From Ramlibacter sp. WS9 (GTDB lineage: Bacteria > Pseudomonadota > Gammaproteobacteria > Burkholderiales > Burkholderiaceae_C): a DNA stretch of 64,000 bases. The translations under genes and the position numbers were made by a program. Of this stretch, positions 18,864 through 27,175 are shown piece after piece. Each line of letters opens with the position of its first letter. Within the stretch, counting starts at the first letter, position 1. The stretch covers positions 62,001-126,000 of the forward strand of contig NZ_RKMB01000002.1 in the NCBI RefSeq assembly GCF_003797765.1. The letters run 5' to 3'. The notes under the pieces were generated by a model. That model saw only the letters and a list, made by a program, of their open reading frames with translations. It ran no database searches and was not told where the DNA came from.

Positions 18864-20021
18864 ATGACTTTCGCCCGTCCACCTTTCCGGATGACGCGCC
18901 GCCGCGCGCTGGCGTCGCTGGCCGCAGCGCCCCTTGCGCTGCACGGTGTCGCAAGAGCGCAGGACAGCCAGGCCGTACGCATCTGCCAGTCGATCGCGCT
19001 GTCGGGGCCGCTGGGCGATCTGGGCCAGGCCATGCACCAGGGCGCGCAGGCGTGCTTTGCCGCCGTCAATGCGCAAGGCGGCGTCCACGGCCGCAAGATC
19101 GCGCTGTTGGTGCAGGACGATGGCTACGACGTCAAGCGCGCACTGGCCAATGCCGAGGCTTTCCTCGCCGACCGCTCCACCTTCGCCCTTTTCAACTGCA
19201 TGGGCACCCCGATGATCGACGCCATGCTGCCGCAGGTGATCGAAAGCGGCTTGCCGTTCTTCGCCCCCTTCAGCGGCGCACTGCTGGCGCGGCCGAAGAA
19301 CGGGCGCAACGTATTCAACATCCGCGCGAGCTATCCCGACGAGGCCGAGCAGCTGGTGCAGCACCTGGCCACCGTCGGCATCAAGCGCATCGGCATCGCG
19401 TACCAGAACAACTCTTTCGGCAAGGAGGTGTACGAGGGCGCGCGCATCGCGATGGACAAGCACCAGCTGAAGGGCGGCGCCGCCGTGACGGTGGAGAACA
19501 ACGGCGCGGACGCGGCCACGGCCGCCGCGAAGCTGGTCGAGGCCAACCCCGAGGCGGTGCTGGTCGGGCTGGCCGGCAAGCCGACGCTGGACTTCGTCAA
19601 GGCGATCCGCGCCCAGCGGCGGGGCCTGCCGCTGTACGCGCTGTCGGTGATGGGCTCGGCCGCCACGTTGCGCGCGCTGGGCGACGACGCCATCGGCATC
19701 GCCGTCTCGCAGGTTGTCCCCTCGCCCGCCAAGAGCGTCATGCCGGTGGTGCGCCAGTTCCAGCAGGCCTGGAAGGCCACGGGCACCGCGCTCGAACCTT
19801 CGCACCTGGCGCTGGAGGGGTACATCAACGCCCGTGTGTTCGTCGAGGCTTTGACCCGCGCCGGCCGCAACCCTTCGCGCGAACGTTTCATCGAATCGAC
19901 CTGGGCCATCAAACGGCACGACCTCGGGGGCTTCGAAGTGAACTTCAGCGAGCCGGGAAAGAACGCCTCGCGCTACGTGGAGTTGACGATGGTGGGCAGG
20001 GACGGGAAGTTCATCCGCTAG
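18864..20021 (+). CDS. ABC transporter periplasmic receptor, branched-chain amino acid type
   Basis: A 385-residue Leu/Ile/Val-type receptor (Peripla_BP_6). The signal region carries twin arginines (FRMTRRRALASLAAAPLALH) with cleavage after ARA. The fold markers are ALSGPLGDLGQAMHQGAQAC near the start of the mature chain, GRKIALLVQDDGYD, and the lobe-crossing IKRIGIAYQNNSFGKEVYEG. A GCAAGGAGCAG ribosome site precedes the ATG. No ATPase or permease genes are adjacent, so this is an orphan receptor, common in Burkholderiales. The ligand cannot be read from sequence. Confidence 0.88.
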   Translation: MTFARPPFRMTRRRALASLAAAPLALHGVARAQDSQAVRICQSIALSGPLGDLGQAMHQGAQACFAAVNAQGGVHGRKIALLVQDDGYDVKRALANAEAFLADRSTFALFNCMGTPMIDAMLPQVIESGLPFFAPFSGALLARPKNGRNVFNIRASYPDEAEQLVQHLATVGIKRIGIAYQNNSFGKEVYEGARIAMDKHQLKGGAAVTVENNGADAATAAAKLVEANPEAVLVGLAGKPTLDFVKAIRAQRRGLPLYALSVMGSAATLRALGDDAIGIAVSQVVPSPAKSVMPVVRQFQQAWKATGTALEPSHLALEGYINARVFVEALTRAGRNPSRERFIESTWAIKRHDLGGFEVNFSEPGKNASRYVELTMVGRDGKFIR

Positions 20022-20057
20022 CGTGGGATACCATGGCTCCAGGAAGAGGGGCGCCGG

Positions 20058-22166
20058 ATGATTCGAGGCTTTGACAGGTTACTGCAACGCGCGCGCCAGG
20101 CCGCGCGCCTGCTGGCTCTGGGCAGTGCCGTGCTGCTGCCGCTCGGTGCCTGGTGCGCCCCCGACTACCTGCGCGGGCCGGCGCCGCGTTGGGTGGCACC
20201 ACAGGCACTCGATGTCGAAGCGCAGGCGCCGCTGGGGCAGACCACCAACGGGATGCACTACCTCCTGGTCGACCAGCAGGTGCAGCTCGATCCTCAGGGC
20301 AGGACCAATTTCAAGCGCCTGGCCATCCGCGCGCTGAACCAGCGCGGCGTGGAAATCGTCGGCCGCATCGGCATCGACTTCGACCCGTCGTACGAAACCT
20401 TGACGCTGCATTCGCTCAGCGTGCACCGCGACGGGCGCGTGCAGGACCGCATGGCTTCGACGCAGGCGCGCGTGCTGCAGCGCGAGACCGAACTCGAGAA
20501 CCAGATCTATGACGGCAGCCGCACGGTGGACCTGACGCTGGACGACGTGCGCCCAGGCGACGTCGTCGAATACGCCTTCAGCATCCGCGGCGGCAACCCG
20601 GTGTTCGGCGGACGCTCGTTCGGGCGGATGGACATGCAATGGCGCGCGCCGGTCCACCGGCTGCACCGGCGGCTGCTGGTGCCGGAGGGCCAGGCCATGC
20701 AGTTCCGTTCGCACCTGACGGCGCTTCAGGCGCGCACGCGGAACGCCGGCGGGTGGGTCGAGCATGTCTGGGAGGCGGCCGGCGTGCCGCCGATGGCGCG
20801 GCAGGACGACGTGCCCGGCTGGTACGACCCATATCCGGCCATCCAGTGGAGCGCCTTCGCCGACTGGGCCGCCGTGGCGCGGTGGGCCGAACCCTTGTAC
20901 GCGGTGCATCCGAACGCCGCCGCCGCACTGCGGCCGGAGATCGACCGCATCGCGGGCAGCGCGGCGACGCCGGAGCAGCGACTGCTGGCGGTGCTCGATT
21001 TCGTCCAGTCGCAGATCCGCTACCTGGGCATCGAGATGGGACCGGGCTCGCACGCGCCACGGCCGCCCGACAAGGTTCTGGAGCGCCGCTATGGCGATTG
21101 CAAGGACAAGGTACTGCTGGCCGTGACGATGCTGCGCGCGCTCGGCGTCACCGCCCATCCTGCGCTAGTGCACACCCGCTTGCGGGGAACCATCGACAAC
21201 CGGCTGCCCTCGCCCGGCGCGTTCAACCACGTGATCTTCAAGGCCAAGGTGGACGGACGCGAGCTGTGGTTCGACCCGACTCGCTTTCCGCAGAAGGGCC
21301 GGCTGGACAGCATCCCGCAGGCCGACTTCGGCCGGGCCCTGCTGCTCGATGGCGATGCCACGGCACTCAGCGCCATGCCCGCCACCACGGGCGGCCTGCG
21401 CCAGCGCCATGTCGCCTTCCACATCGATGCGTCGGCCGGATTCGACACGACCGCGACCGTGACGGTCACCTCCACATTCGATGGCCTCGCCGCCGAGCGG
21501 ATGCGCGACACGCTGCGCAACACCAACCTCGACGACCTGCAGCGCAACTACCTCAACTACTACCTGCGCTCGTACAGCAAGCTTTCGCAGGCCAAGCCCC
21601 TGGACTTCGCCGACGACGACGCAGCCAACCGGCTGGTGACCACCGAGCACTACCAGGCCGCTTCGCTGCTGGGCAAGGAAAGCGGCACCGGCAAGCCCGT
21701 CGTGTATTTCGACGTACCGGACATGAAGGCCATGCTGGGCCGGCCCGACGACACGCTGCGCAGCGCTCCCCTGGGCATCGCCCACCCGGAGGACGTGTCG
21801 GTCGACCTGACGGCGCGGCTGCCGAGAAAATGGACCATCGAGACCTCGTCCAGCGAAGTCAAGGACGCGGCGTTCCACTACAGCGAAGCCAGCAGCTACG
21901 ACGGCAAGACCCTCAAGCTGAGCTACCGCTACCGCAGCCTGGCCGACCATGTTCCGCCGGCCGGCCTGGCCGGCTATGTCGCCAACCTGGAAAAGGCGCG
22001 CCGCACCGTCGGCTACACCTTGTGGCCGCACGCGGCCCCCGCCAACCCATGGACCGAGAGGCCGCCGCTGGCCTGGTCGCTGGGCATGCTGCTCGTGGTC
22101 CTGCTGGTAACGGCCGTGGCTTTGTGGTGGCAAAAGCGCGCCCGGAAGGCCGCGCCTGCCGCATAG
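20058..22166 (+). CDS. DUF3857 / transglutaminase-like secreted protein
   Basis: A 702-residue protein with a signal peptide (about 1-33), a DUF3857 domain (about 60-220), a transglutaminase-like core (about 270-415) and a beta-rich C-terminal region. One membrane anchor lies near residue 672 (LGMLLVVLLVTAVALWW). The catalytic triad is visible: Cys348 in RRYGDCKDK, His391 in AFNHVIF, Asp406 in WFDPTRF. Such proteins act in the periplasm, anchored at the C-terminus. Known relatives have protease or peptide-crosslinking activity, but the substrate here is unknown. It starts 36 bases after the receptor gene. Confidence 0.88.
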   Translation: MIRGFDRLLQRARQAARLLALGSAVLLPLGAWCAPDYLRGPAPRWVAPQALDVEAQAPLGQTTNGMHYLLVDQQVQLDPQGRTNFKRLAIRALNQRGVEIVGRIGIDFDPSYETLTLHSLSVHRDGRVQDRMASTQARVLQRETELENQIYDGSRTVDLTLDDVRPGDVVEYAFSIRGGNPVFGGRSFGRMDMQWRAPVHRLHRRLLVPEGQAMQFRSHLTALQARTRNAGGWVEHVWEAAGVPPMARQDDVPGWYDPYPAIQWSAFADWAAVARWAEPLYAVHPNAAAALRPEIDRIAGSAATPEQRLLAVLDFVQSQIRYLGIEMGPGSHAPRPPDKVLERRYGDCKDKVLLAVTMLRALGVTAHPALVHTRLRGTIDNRLPSPGAFNHVIFKAKVDGRELWFDPTRFPQKGRLDSIPQADFGRALLLDGDATALSAMPATTGGLRQRHVAFHIDASAGFDTTATVTVTSTFDGLAAERMRDTLRNTNLDDLQRNYLNYYLRSYSKLSQAKPLDFADDDAANRLVTTEHYQAASLLGKESGTGKPVVYFDVPDMKAMLGRPDDTLRSAPLGIAHPEDVSVDLTARLPRKWTIETSSSEVKDAAFHYSEASSYDGKTLKLSYRYRSLADHVPPAGLAGYVANLEKARRTVGYTLWPHAAPANPWTERPPLAWSLGMLLVVLLVTAVALWWQKRARKAAPAA

Positions 22167-22185
22167 AGAATCGCCCATCGCGCAA

Positions 22186-22205
22186 ATACCCCAATGGGGT
22201 ATACT
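22186..22205 (+). promoter_or_regulatory. Palindromic operator and -10 box of higBA
   Basis: ATACCCC, a 3-base spacer and GGGGTAT form a perfect palindrome at 22186-22202. The -10-like TATACT (22200-22205) overlaps its right edge. The ATG of higB follows after only six bases with no ribosome site, implying a leaderless message. No good -35 box is seen, so an activator or extended -10 may help. The palindrome is the natural binding site for the HigA antitoxin. Confidence 0.6.
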
Positions 22206-22211
22206 TCCAGC

Positions 22212-22535
22212 ATGTACTTGACCGTAGCCCAGACGGCCATCTTTCAGCGTCAGGCAACGGACATCTGGGCAGAAACCGAGCTCGACGAGTTCGTTTCCTG
22301 GATCGCGCGCAACGCCTTGGAGGGCGACGTGATCCCGCAGTCCGGAGGACTGCGCAAGGTGCGCTGGAATGCTAGCGGCCGGGGCAAGCGTGGTGGCGCT
22401 CGAGTGATCTACTACAACCTCATGGAAGACGGCACGGTTTGGCTATTGACGGTTTACACCAAGGCGAGGTTCGATAACTTACCGGTCGCCTATCTCAAGG
22501 AGTTAAAAAATGCCATCCCGAAAAAAAGTCGTTGA
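22212..22535 (+). CDS. higB: RelE/HigB-like toxin
   Basis: A 107-residue toxin of the RelE/ParE superfamily, HigB-2 type. The typical elements are an N-terminal helix pair (ETELDEFVSWIARNALEGDV), the glycine-proline-free loop SGGLRKVRWNASGRGKRGGA, the strand RVIYYNLMEDGTVWLLTVYT and a basic C-terminus (LKELKNAIPKKSR). Relatives are ribosome-dependent mRNA endonucleases. The toxin gene comes first, as usual for higBA and unlike relBE. The start is placed at the ATG just after the -10 box; an upstream GTG frame would lie inside the operator. It overlaps the antitoxin gene by 26 bases. Confidence 0.87.
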   Translation: MYLTVAQTAIFQRQATDIWAETELDEFVSWIARNALEGDVIPQSGGLRKVRWNASGRGKRGGARVIYYNLMEDGTVWLLTVYTKARFDNLPVAYLKELKNAIPKKSR

Positions 22536-22812
22536 TCCCGACATGCTGGCCTTCCAGGCTGACCTGCTGGCCAGCGTCAAGCAAATGGCGGCCGGCAAGG
22601 CCGCACGCAAAACGCGGGTCGCCGTGCCGGCTGTGGTCAGCGCACGCCTGTCCAGCGGGCTGAGCCAGGCTCAGTTCGCAACCCTGCTTGGCATTTCGGT
22701 CAGAACCTTGCAAAAGTGGGAGCAAGGCGAGCGCGAGCCAACTGGTGCCGCGCGCAGCCTGATCCGGATCGCGCAGAAGCACCCGCAACTCCTGCTGGAT
22801 GCCTTGCAATAG
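22510..22812 (+). CDS. higA: HigA-like XRE antitoxin
   Basis: A 100-residue protein whose C-terminal half holds a Cro/C1 helix-turn-helix (LSQAQFATLLGISVRTLQKW then EQGEREPTGAARSLIRIA). The N-terminal half (MPSRKKVVDPDMLAFQADLL) probably wraps the toxin. Unlike higB, it has a normal ribosome site (AAGGAG at about 22497-22502, before TTAAAAA). That gives a plausible difference in translation between toxin and antitoxin. It should repress the palindromic promoter at 22186. Confidence 0.88.
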   Translation: MPSRKKVVDPDMLAFQADLLASVKQMAAGKAARKTRVAVPAVVSARLSSGLSQAQFATLLGISVRTLQKWEQGEREPTGAARSLIRIAQKHPQLLLDALQ

Positions 22813-22821
22813 CAACGCGTC

Positions 22822-24336
22822 TCAGCGCAAACTCACCGTCATCCTCTTCCAGCCCGGGTCCTGCCAGCGCTGAAACACGCCGAGCACGCTCGCCTCACCG
22901 GCCTGCCGCTCGGTGGTGAGCGAATCGATGCGGATCAGCTCGAAGCTGCGCTTGTACTTGCCTTCGCCCTGCGCCTCGCGCGCCACGAGCATCTGCTTGC
23001 CGCCGGGCACCCAGCCCGCGAATTCGGCATAGCCGACTTCTGGCGCTGTGGTCGCGGGCGGCAGCACGTCGATGGTCCAGCCCTGAGGCTGCCTGCGGAA
23101 CACCCACAGCTCGCTCCAGGCTTCCATCGGCTGCACAGCCAAGGCCAGTGCATTGCCCTCGCGGTTCAGGCTGGCCGACTGCGCCCACACGAGCGCGTAG
23201 GTGCAACGTTTCGCGAGCGGGTTGCTTGCGTCGCGCTTCGCATCGACCAGCATCACACAGGTTTCGCCGGGCTGTCCGGCGGCCGTGACGATCGCAGGCA
23301 GGCGTGCAGCGTGCGCGGCGGATGCGGCCACAGCAGGCACGGCTGCCCAGCGCGAGGCATTGGTACGCATCGCCGCCTCGTTGTACGCGGGCTGGTCGAC
23401 GTCGGTGAGTTCGGTCTTGCTCACGCCGGCGAGCTCGGCCAGCGCGCGCTGGGCAGCCGCATCGGCCGGCTGGCCCTGGCGGGTGCGCTGATAGGCGATG
23501 GTGCTCCACAGGCCGGCGCGGCGCATGTGCACGCGGTTCTTCAGGTAGCCCGGCAACGCCGCGGCATCCACTCGCTCCAGCGCGTCGGCGCGCCACTGGT
23601 CCAGCTGCGCGCGCTCCAGCGGCCGCAGGTTGGGGTCCACGCATTCGGGACGCGTCAGCGCCAGCGCGGCACGGGCCCGCTGCGGCGCCGTCGATTCCAT
23701 GGCCAGGACGCGGCGGAACGCTTCGCCCTCGTAGCAGATCTGGATGCGCCCTTCGCGCTCGTAGCTCTTGAACTTGATGCCGTAGCGGCCCGCGACCTCC
23801 AGGTGCGCGGCCAGCGTGGCCTGCGCGGGCTTGGAGAGGGCCGCGCCGAAGGCCGCGCGATGCGCCAGCCGGTCGGCCATCGTCCCCAGCGCATCGAAGG
23901 CCTCGATGCCTTCCTTGCCTCGCAAGGTTTCCGCCGGTGCAGCCTCGATGTACGCCATCGTGAAGCCGATGCCCAGCGCTTCCGAGCCGGGCGTTTCACG
24001 CACGAAGCGGATCACCGACATCAGCTCCGGCGCCTCGGCCGGCGCCAGCGCGGTGCGCCGCACCTGGCTCGCCTTGACGAAGCCGGCGCGCTCGCGCTTG
24101 TGGTCATAGACCTGCAGGTAGTCCAGGCGCTCGCCGCGCACTTCCACCAGTTCGCCCTGCCACAGCTGGGCCTGCTGCTGCGCGGAGTCGCGCGGCGCGG
24201 CGCGCAGTGAAGCCTGGTCGCTGATGACGATGCCGGCCTGGTTGGACGCCGCCGCGCCCGCGGGCAGCGCAGCGGCGCCGGCGTTGACAGCCGTCAATGC
24301 AAAGGCCATGGAGGCAAGTGCGCGCCGCATGATCAC
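22822..24336 (-). CDS. Secreted hypothetical protein with SH3-like domain
   Basis: A 504-residue protein with a signal peptide (RRALASMAFALTAVNAGAAA). A bacterial SH3-like region covers about residues 35-95 (IVISDQASLRAAPRDSAQQQ, then GELVEVRGERLDYLQVYDHK). A long alpha-rich middle part has no domain I recognise, and a C-terminal region with beta strands ends KYKRSFELIRIDSLTTERQ. The SH3-like part suggests contact with cell wall or envelope partners. It overlaps the upstream SPFH gene by four bases (ATGA), so the two are co-translated. It is the last of three genes transcribed leftward from the 26315-26479 gap. Confidence 0.72.
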   Translation of the reverse strand: MIMRRALASMAFALTAVNAGAAALPAGAAASNQAGIVISDQASLRAAPRDSAQQQAQLWQGELVEVRGERLDYLQVYDHKRERAGFVKASQVRRTALAPAEAPELMSVIRFVRETPGSEALGIGFTMAYIEAAPAETLRGKEGIEAFDALGTMADRLAHRAAFGAALSKPAQATLAAHLEVAGRYGIKFKSYEREGRIQICYEGEAFRRVLAMESTAPQRARAALALTRPECVDPNLRPLERAQLDQWRADALERVDAAALPGYLKNRVHMRRAGLWSTIAYQRTRQGQPADAAAQRALAELAGVSKTELTDVDQPAYNEAAMRTNASRWAAVPAVAASAAHAARLPAIVTAAGQPGETCVMLVDAKRDASNPLAKRCTYALVWAQSASLNREGNALALAVQPMEAWSELWVFRRQPQGWTIDVLPPATTAPEVGYAEFAGWVPGGKQMLVAREAQGEGKYKRSFELIRIDSLTTERQAGEASVLGVFQRWQDPGWKRMTVSLR

Positions 24337-25619
24337 TGCTCCTCTTTCGCTGCGGCCTGCTGCTCCGCCTGTTCACCGGAAGGCTGGCCGCGCTTGCTGC
24401 CCAACAGCGCCGCGCCGATGAAGCCGCCATCCGAAGGCGGCGCCGCGATGATCACCTGGATCTTGTCCGAGAGCTTGTCGGCCATGGTCTTCTGGATCAG
24501 GAGCGGGTGCCGCGTGACGAGCGCGCCTTCGCGCGCCATCTGCTCGGCGTTCACCTTGCCGATGCGGTCCAGGCGCCACGCTTCCACCTCGGCCAACTTC
24601 TGGCGCGCGTCGGCTTCGCCGCTGGCCTCGATGCGCCGGGCCTGGGCGGTGCCCTCGGCCACCTTCATGCGCGACTGCTTCTCGGCTTCGGCTTCCAGCT
24701 GGCGCTGCTCGATCTGGCGCTGCTTGAACGGCAGCACGTGCTTCATCGCTTCTTCCTGCGCCTTGGCCGCGATGATCTGCTCGCGCGCGGCGGCTTCGGC
24801 CCGCACTTCGCGCTGCACTTTCTCCGCGCTGGCTTCCAGCTCGGTCTGCTTGACGCGCTTTTCCTTCAGTTCCAGCGTGTAGCGCATCTTCTGCGTTTCG
24901 AGTTCCTCGGCCAGCAGGCCTTCCATGCCGCGCTTGTAGTCGGCCGGCAGGTCCACCTTGCCCATCAGCACGCCGCGCAGCACGATGCCGTCGGCGGCCA
25001 GGCGCGGCTTGAGTTCGCCCTCGATCACCTGCTGGATCTCGGCGCGGCGGGTCGAGAATATCTCGCGCACGGTGTAGCGCGCGAACACCTTGTAGATCAC
25101 GCCCTGCACCGCCGGCTCGACGATCTCCTGGGCGTAGTTGTCCGGCAGGTTCTTCGACACCGTGGCCAGCTTCGCCGGGTCGAGGGCATAGCGCACCGTG
25201 AGGTCGACGCCCACCGACAGGCCTTCGACGGATTGCAGGGGAGCCGCGCCGTTGGACTGGCGCACTTGCTCGGGGCGATAGACCTGGTCGCGCAGCGAAT
25301 ACACGCGCATGTCGTGCAGGCCCGGCAGCACGAAGACGCTGCCGTCGCGAAATTGCGTGACGGTGCCGGTGAGCTGGTTGGTGCGCACGCCGATGTCGCC
25401 GCGCGGCACGTTCTCCACCGGGAAGTGCTTGTAGAGGAGCCAGCCCGCCAGGCCGGCGGTGCCCACGAAGAGGATGACGCGCTGGGCACGAGCCAGCCGC
25501 GACAACGTGGCTTCGGCATTGAAGGGGAAGGCCGCGGCCGTGGCGTCGCCGACGGGACGAATCTTGCGGGCCAGCATCCGGCGAACGGCGCGGGCAATGA
25601 CTTGGAGGCGGTGAAGCAT
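24333..25619 (-). CDS. SPFH/Band 7 domain membrane protein
   Basis: A 428-residue protein. One membrane anchor lies near residues 47-65 (VILFVGTAGLAGWLLYKHFP) and an SPFH domain at about 68-255 (GDIGVRTNQLTGTVTQFRDG, VEGLSVGVDLTVRYALDPAK). A long charged coiled coil follows (about 245-365, including ETQKMRYTLELKEKRVKQTE) and then a polar tail. SPFH proteins form large rings in the membrane that organise other proteins or control membrane proteases. Its partners here are probably the two secreted proteins of the same operon. The downstream gene overlaps by four bases; the upstream gene ends 29 bases away. Confidence 0.88.
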   Translation of the reverse strand: MLHRLQVIARAVRRMLARKIRPVGDATAAAFPFNAEATLSRLARAQRVILFVGTAGLAGWLLYKHFPVENVPRGDIGVRTNQLTGTVTQFRDGSVFVLPGLHDMRVYSLRDQVYRPEQVRQSNGAAPLQSVEGLSVGVDLTVRYALDPAKLATVSKNLPDNYAQEIVEPAVQGVIYKVFARYTVREIFSTRRAEIQQVIEGELKPRLAADGIVLRGVLMGKVDLPADYKRGMEGLLAEELETQKMRYTLELKEKRVKQTELEASAEKVQREVRAEAAAREQIIAAKAQEEAMKHVLPFKQRQIEQRQLEAEAEKQSRMKVAEGTAQARRIEASGEADARQKLAEVEAWRLDRIGKVNAEQMAREGALVTRHPLLIQKTMADKLSDKIQVIIAAPPSDGGFIGAALLGSKRGQPSGEQAEQQAAAKEEQ

Positions 25620-25648
25620 GATGGTTTTCCTTGGTTTGATGAAATTTC

Positions 25649-26314
25649 TCAGCAGCCTTCACCCATCGCCCACAACTGGGCGCTCGGCGGGTTCTGGCCG
25701 GGCTTGGCGCGGGTGGACAGCAGCAGGAAGCGCTCGTCACCCACTTCCACCAGGAAGTCGGGCATGGCGTCGCCATCGAGGTCCGCGACGGTGTGGACGC
25801 GGGTGGCGGCGGCCGGCAGGCCGAGGGTGTAGGTGTGCGTTTCGCCGCCGTACGTGATGGCGTACTGCGTGCCCTGCTCGTTGCTTTCCACGACGAACGA
25901 GAAGCGCGTCTTGCCCAGCATCAGCTCGTACTGGTGGCCGGCCTTCGGGCGGAGGATGACGTTGGAGAAGCGATAGACCGGGCGGCGGCCTTCCTTCAGC
26001 CGTGCACCCGGCACACGCACATACGTGGCTTCGTCGGACTCGATGCGATCGGTTTCGCTCGGCGTCACGGCTTGCACTTCGATGCTCTTGCCCGAGGGCG
26101 TCAGGCGGTACCAGCCGTCCACCGGCCAGTCGGGCGAAGGCACGCCCGCCACTTCGTTGCGCCACGCGGAGGCTTCGAGCATGTAGCCTTCTTCATGGAT
26201 CCCCGCGGCCCAGGCGGAGGCGGCGAGCGCGGCGCCGGCCCAGAGCAGGCCCAGCTGGCGCAAGGCGCGGGCGGTGGTGGAACGGGCGGAACGGGTGGTT
26301 TGGGTGGTGGTCAT
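25649..26314 (-). CDS. Secreted hypothetical protein with one FG-GAP/VCBS-like repeat
   Basis: A 221-residue protein starting MTTTQTTRSARSTTARALRQ after an AAGGAGA site. The signal peptide ends near ASAWA. The C-terminal part has a calcium-loop-like repeat, VADLDGDAMPDFLVEVGD, as found in FG-GAP/VCBS domains where DxDxDGxxD binds metal. The middle part is beta-rich (TYVRVPGARLKEGRRPVYRF). No enzyme family is recognised. It is the first gene of the three-gene envelope operon, divergent from the response regulator at 26480. Confidence 0.68.
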   Translation of the reverse strand: MTTTQTTRSARSTTARALRQLGLLWAGAALAASAWAAGIHEEGYMLEASAWRNEVAGVPSPDWPVDGWYRLTPSGKSIEVQAVTPSETDRIESDEATYVRVPGARLKEGRRPVYRFSNVILRPKAGHQYELMLGKTRFSFVVESNEQGTQYAITYGGETHTYTLGLPAAATRVHTVADLDGDAMPDFLVEVGDERFLLLSTRAKPGQNPPSAQLWAMGEGC

Positions 26315-26479
26315 CGCTTTCTCCTTCAGGTGTGTTGCGATGGGATTGATTCTTCGCAGAAGGCCCGGAGCGAACAACGCGGGCGCGGGGCGGCTTCGTT
26401 CCGGCCCCGGAAGAAACCTTCACACCGCGCGGCCGCCCCCGCCGGGATAATCCATGCAGCACATCCCGCAGGAGCCGCC

Positions 26480-27175
26480 TTGACCCTCGTCGCCGTGATC
26501 GAAGACGACCAGCCCACCAGCAACCAGCTGGCCGGGTGGATTCGCGCCGCCCGCCCCGGCATCGAGGTGCACCAGTGGTTCACCCGCGACGACGCGGAAG
26601 CGGCGCTGGCCCGCGAGGCTTATGACGTGGTGGTGCTGGACATCGAGCTCGGCCGCGAGCGGCATGCCGGCGTGGCACTGATCAACGCGATCAACAAGCA
26701 GCGCCAGGGCACACCGGTGCTGGTGGTGTCGGCCATGCCGGCCGCGATCTACCGCAGCATCATGAAGGCGCTGGACGCCTGGGACTACCTGCAGAAGACG
26801 ACGTTCGAGGAAAGCGATTTCATCGAGACGTTCCTGGAGATCCTGCGTGTCGCCAAGAGCACCAAAGCCGCCGATGCCAAGCCCGTGGCCGCGGAAGAAC
26901 TCTCGCTCGACCCGCTCTGGCAGCGCACGCCGATGTGGCGTGGCGAGCGCATCAACCTGCCGCTGACGGCGCAGCGCATCCTGGCCACGCTCTACCAGCG
27001 CGCCGGCGAAGTGGTGTCTTACGACGAGCTGTTCGACGTGGTGAAGAGCGGCCGCAACCGCGACAACGTGCGCAAGCACGTCAGCACCATCCGCGACGCC
27101 TTCCGCGAAGCCGACCCGAAGTTCGAGGGCATCGAGAACGTGCCGATGCGCGGGTTCCGGTGGGTGAAGCGGTGA
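26480..27175 (+). CDS. OmpR-type response regulator
   Basis: A 231-residue regulator. The receiver domain covers about residues 1-120, with acidic pocket EDD near the N-terminus, phosphorylated Asp in DVVVLDIELG, and VVSAMP in place of the usual [T/S]A. The C-terminal winged helix (about 145-230) has LPLTAQRILATLYQRAGEVV, SYDELFD, and a recognition region DNVRKHVSTIRDAF. The start is a TTG at 26480, six bases after a GCAGGAG site; the frame extends upstream without a better start. It overlaps the histidine kinase gene by four bases (GTGA). The neighbouring divergent envelope operon is a plausible target; this is inference. Confidence 0.87.
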   Translation: MTLVAVIEDDQPTSNQLAGWIRAARPGIEVHQWFTRDDAEAALAREAYDVVVLDIELGRERHAGVALINAINKQRQGTPVLVVSAMPAAIYRSIMKALDAWDYLQKTTFEESDFIETFLEILRVAKSTKAADAKPVAAEELSLDPLWQRTPMWRGERINLPLTAQRILATLYQRAGEVVSYDELFDVVKSGRNRDNVRKHVSTIRDAFREADPKFEGIENVPMRGFRWVKR

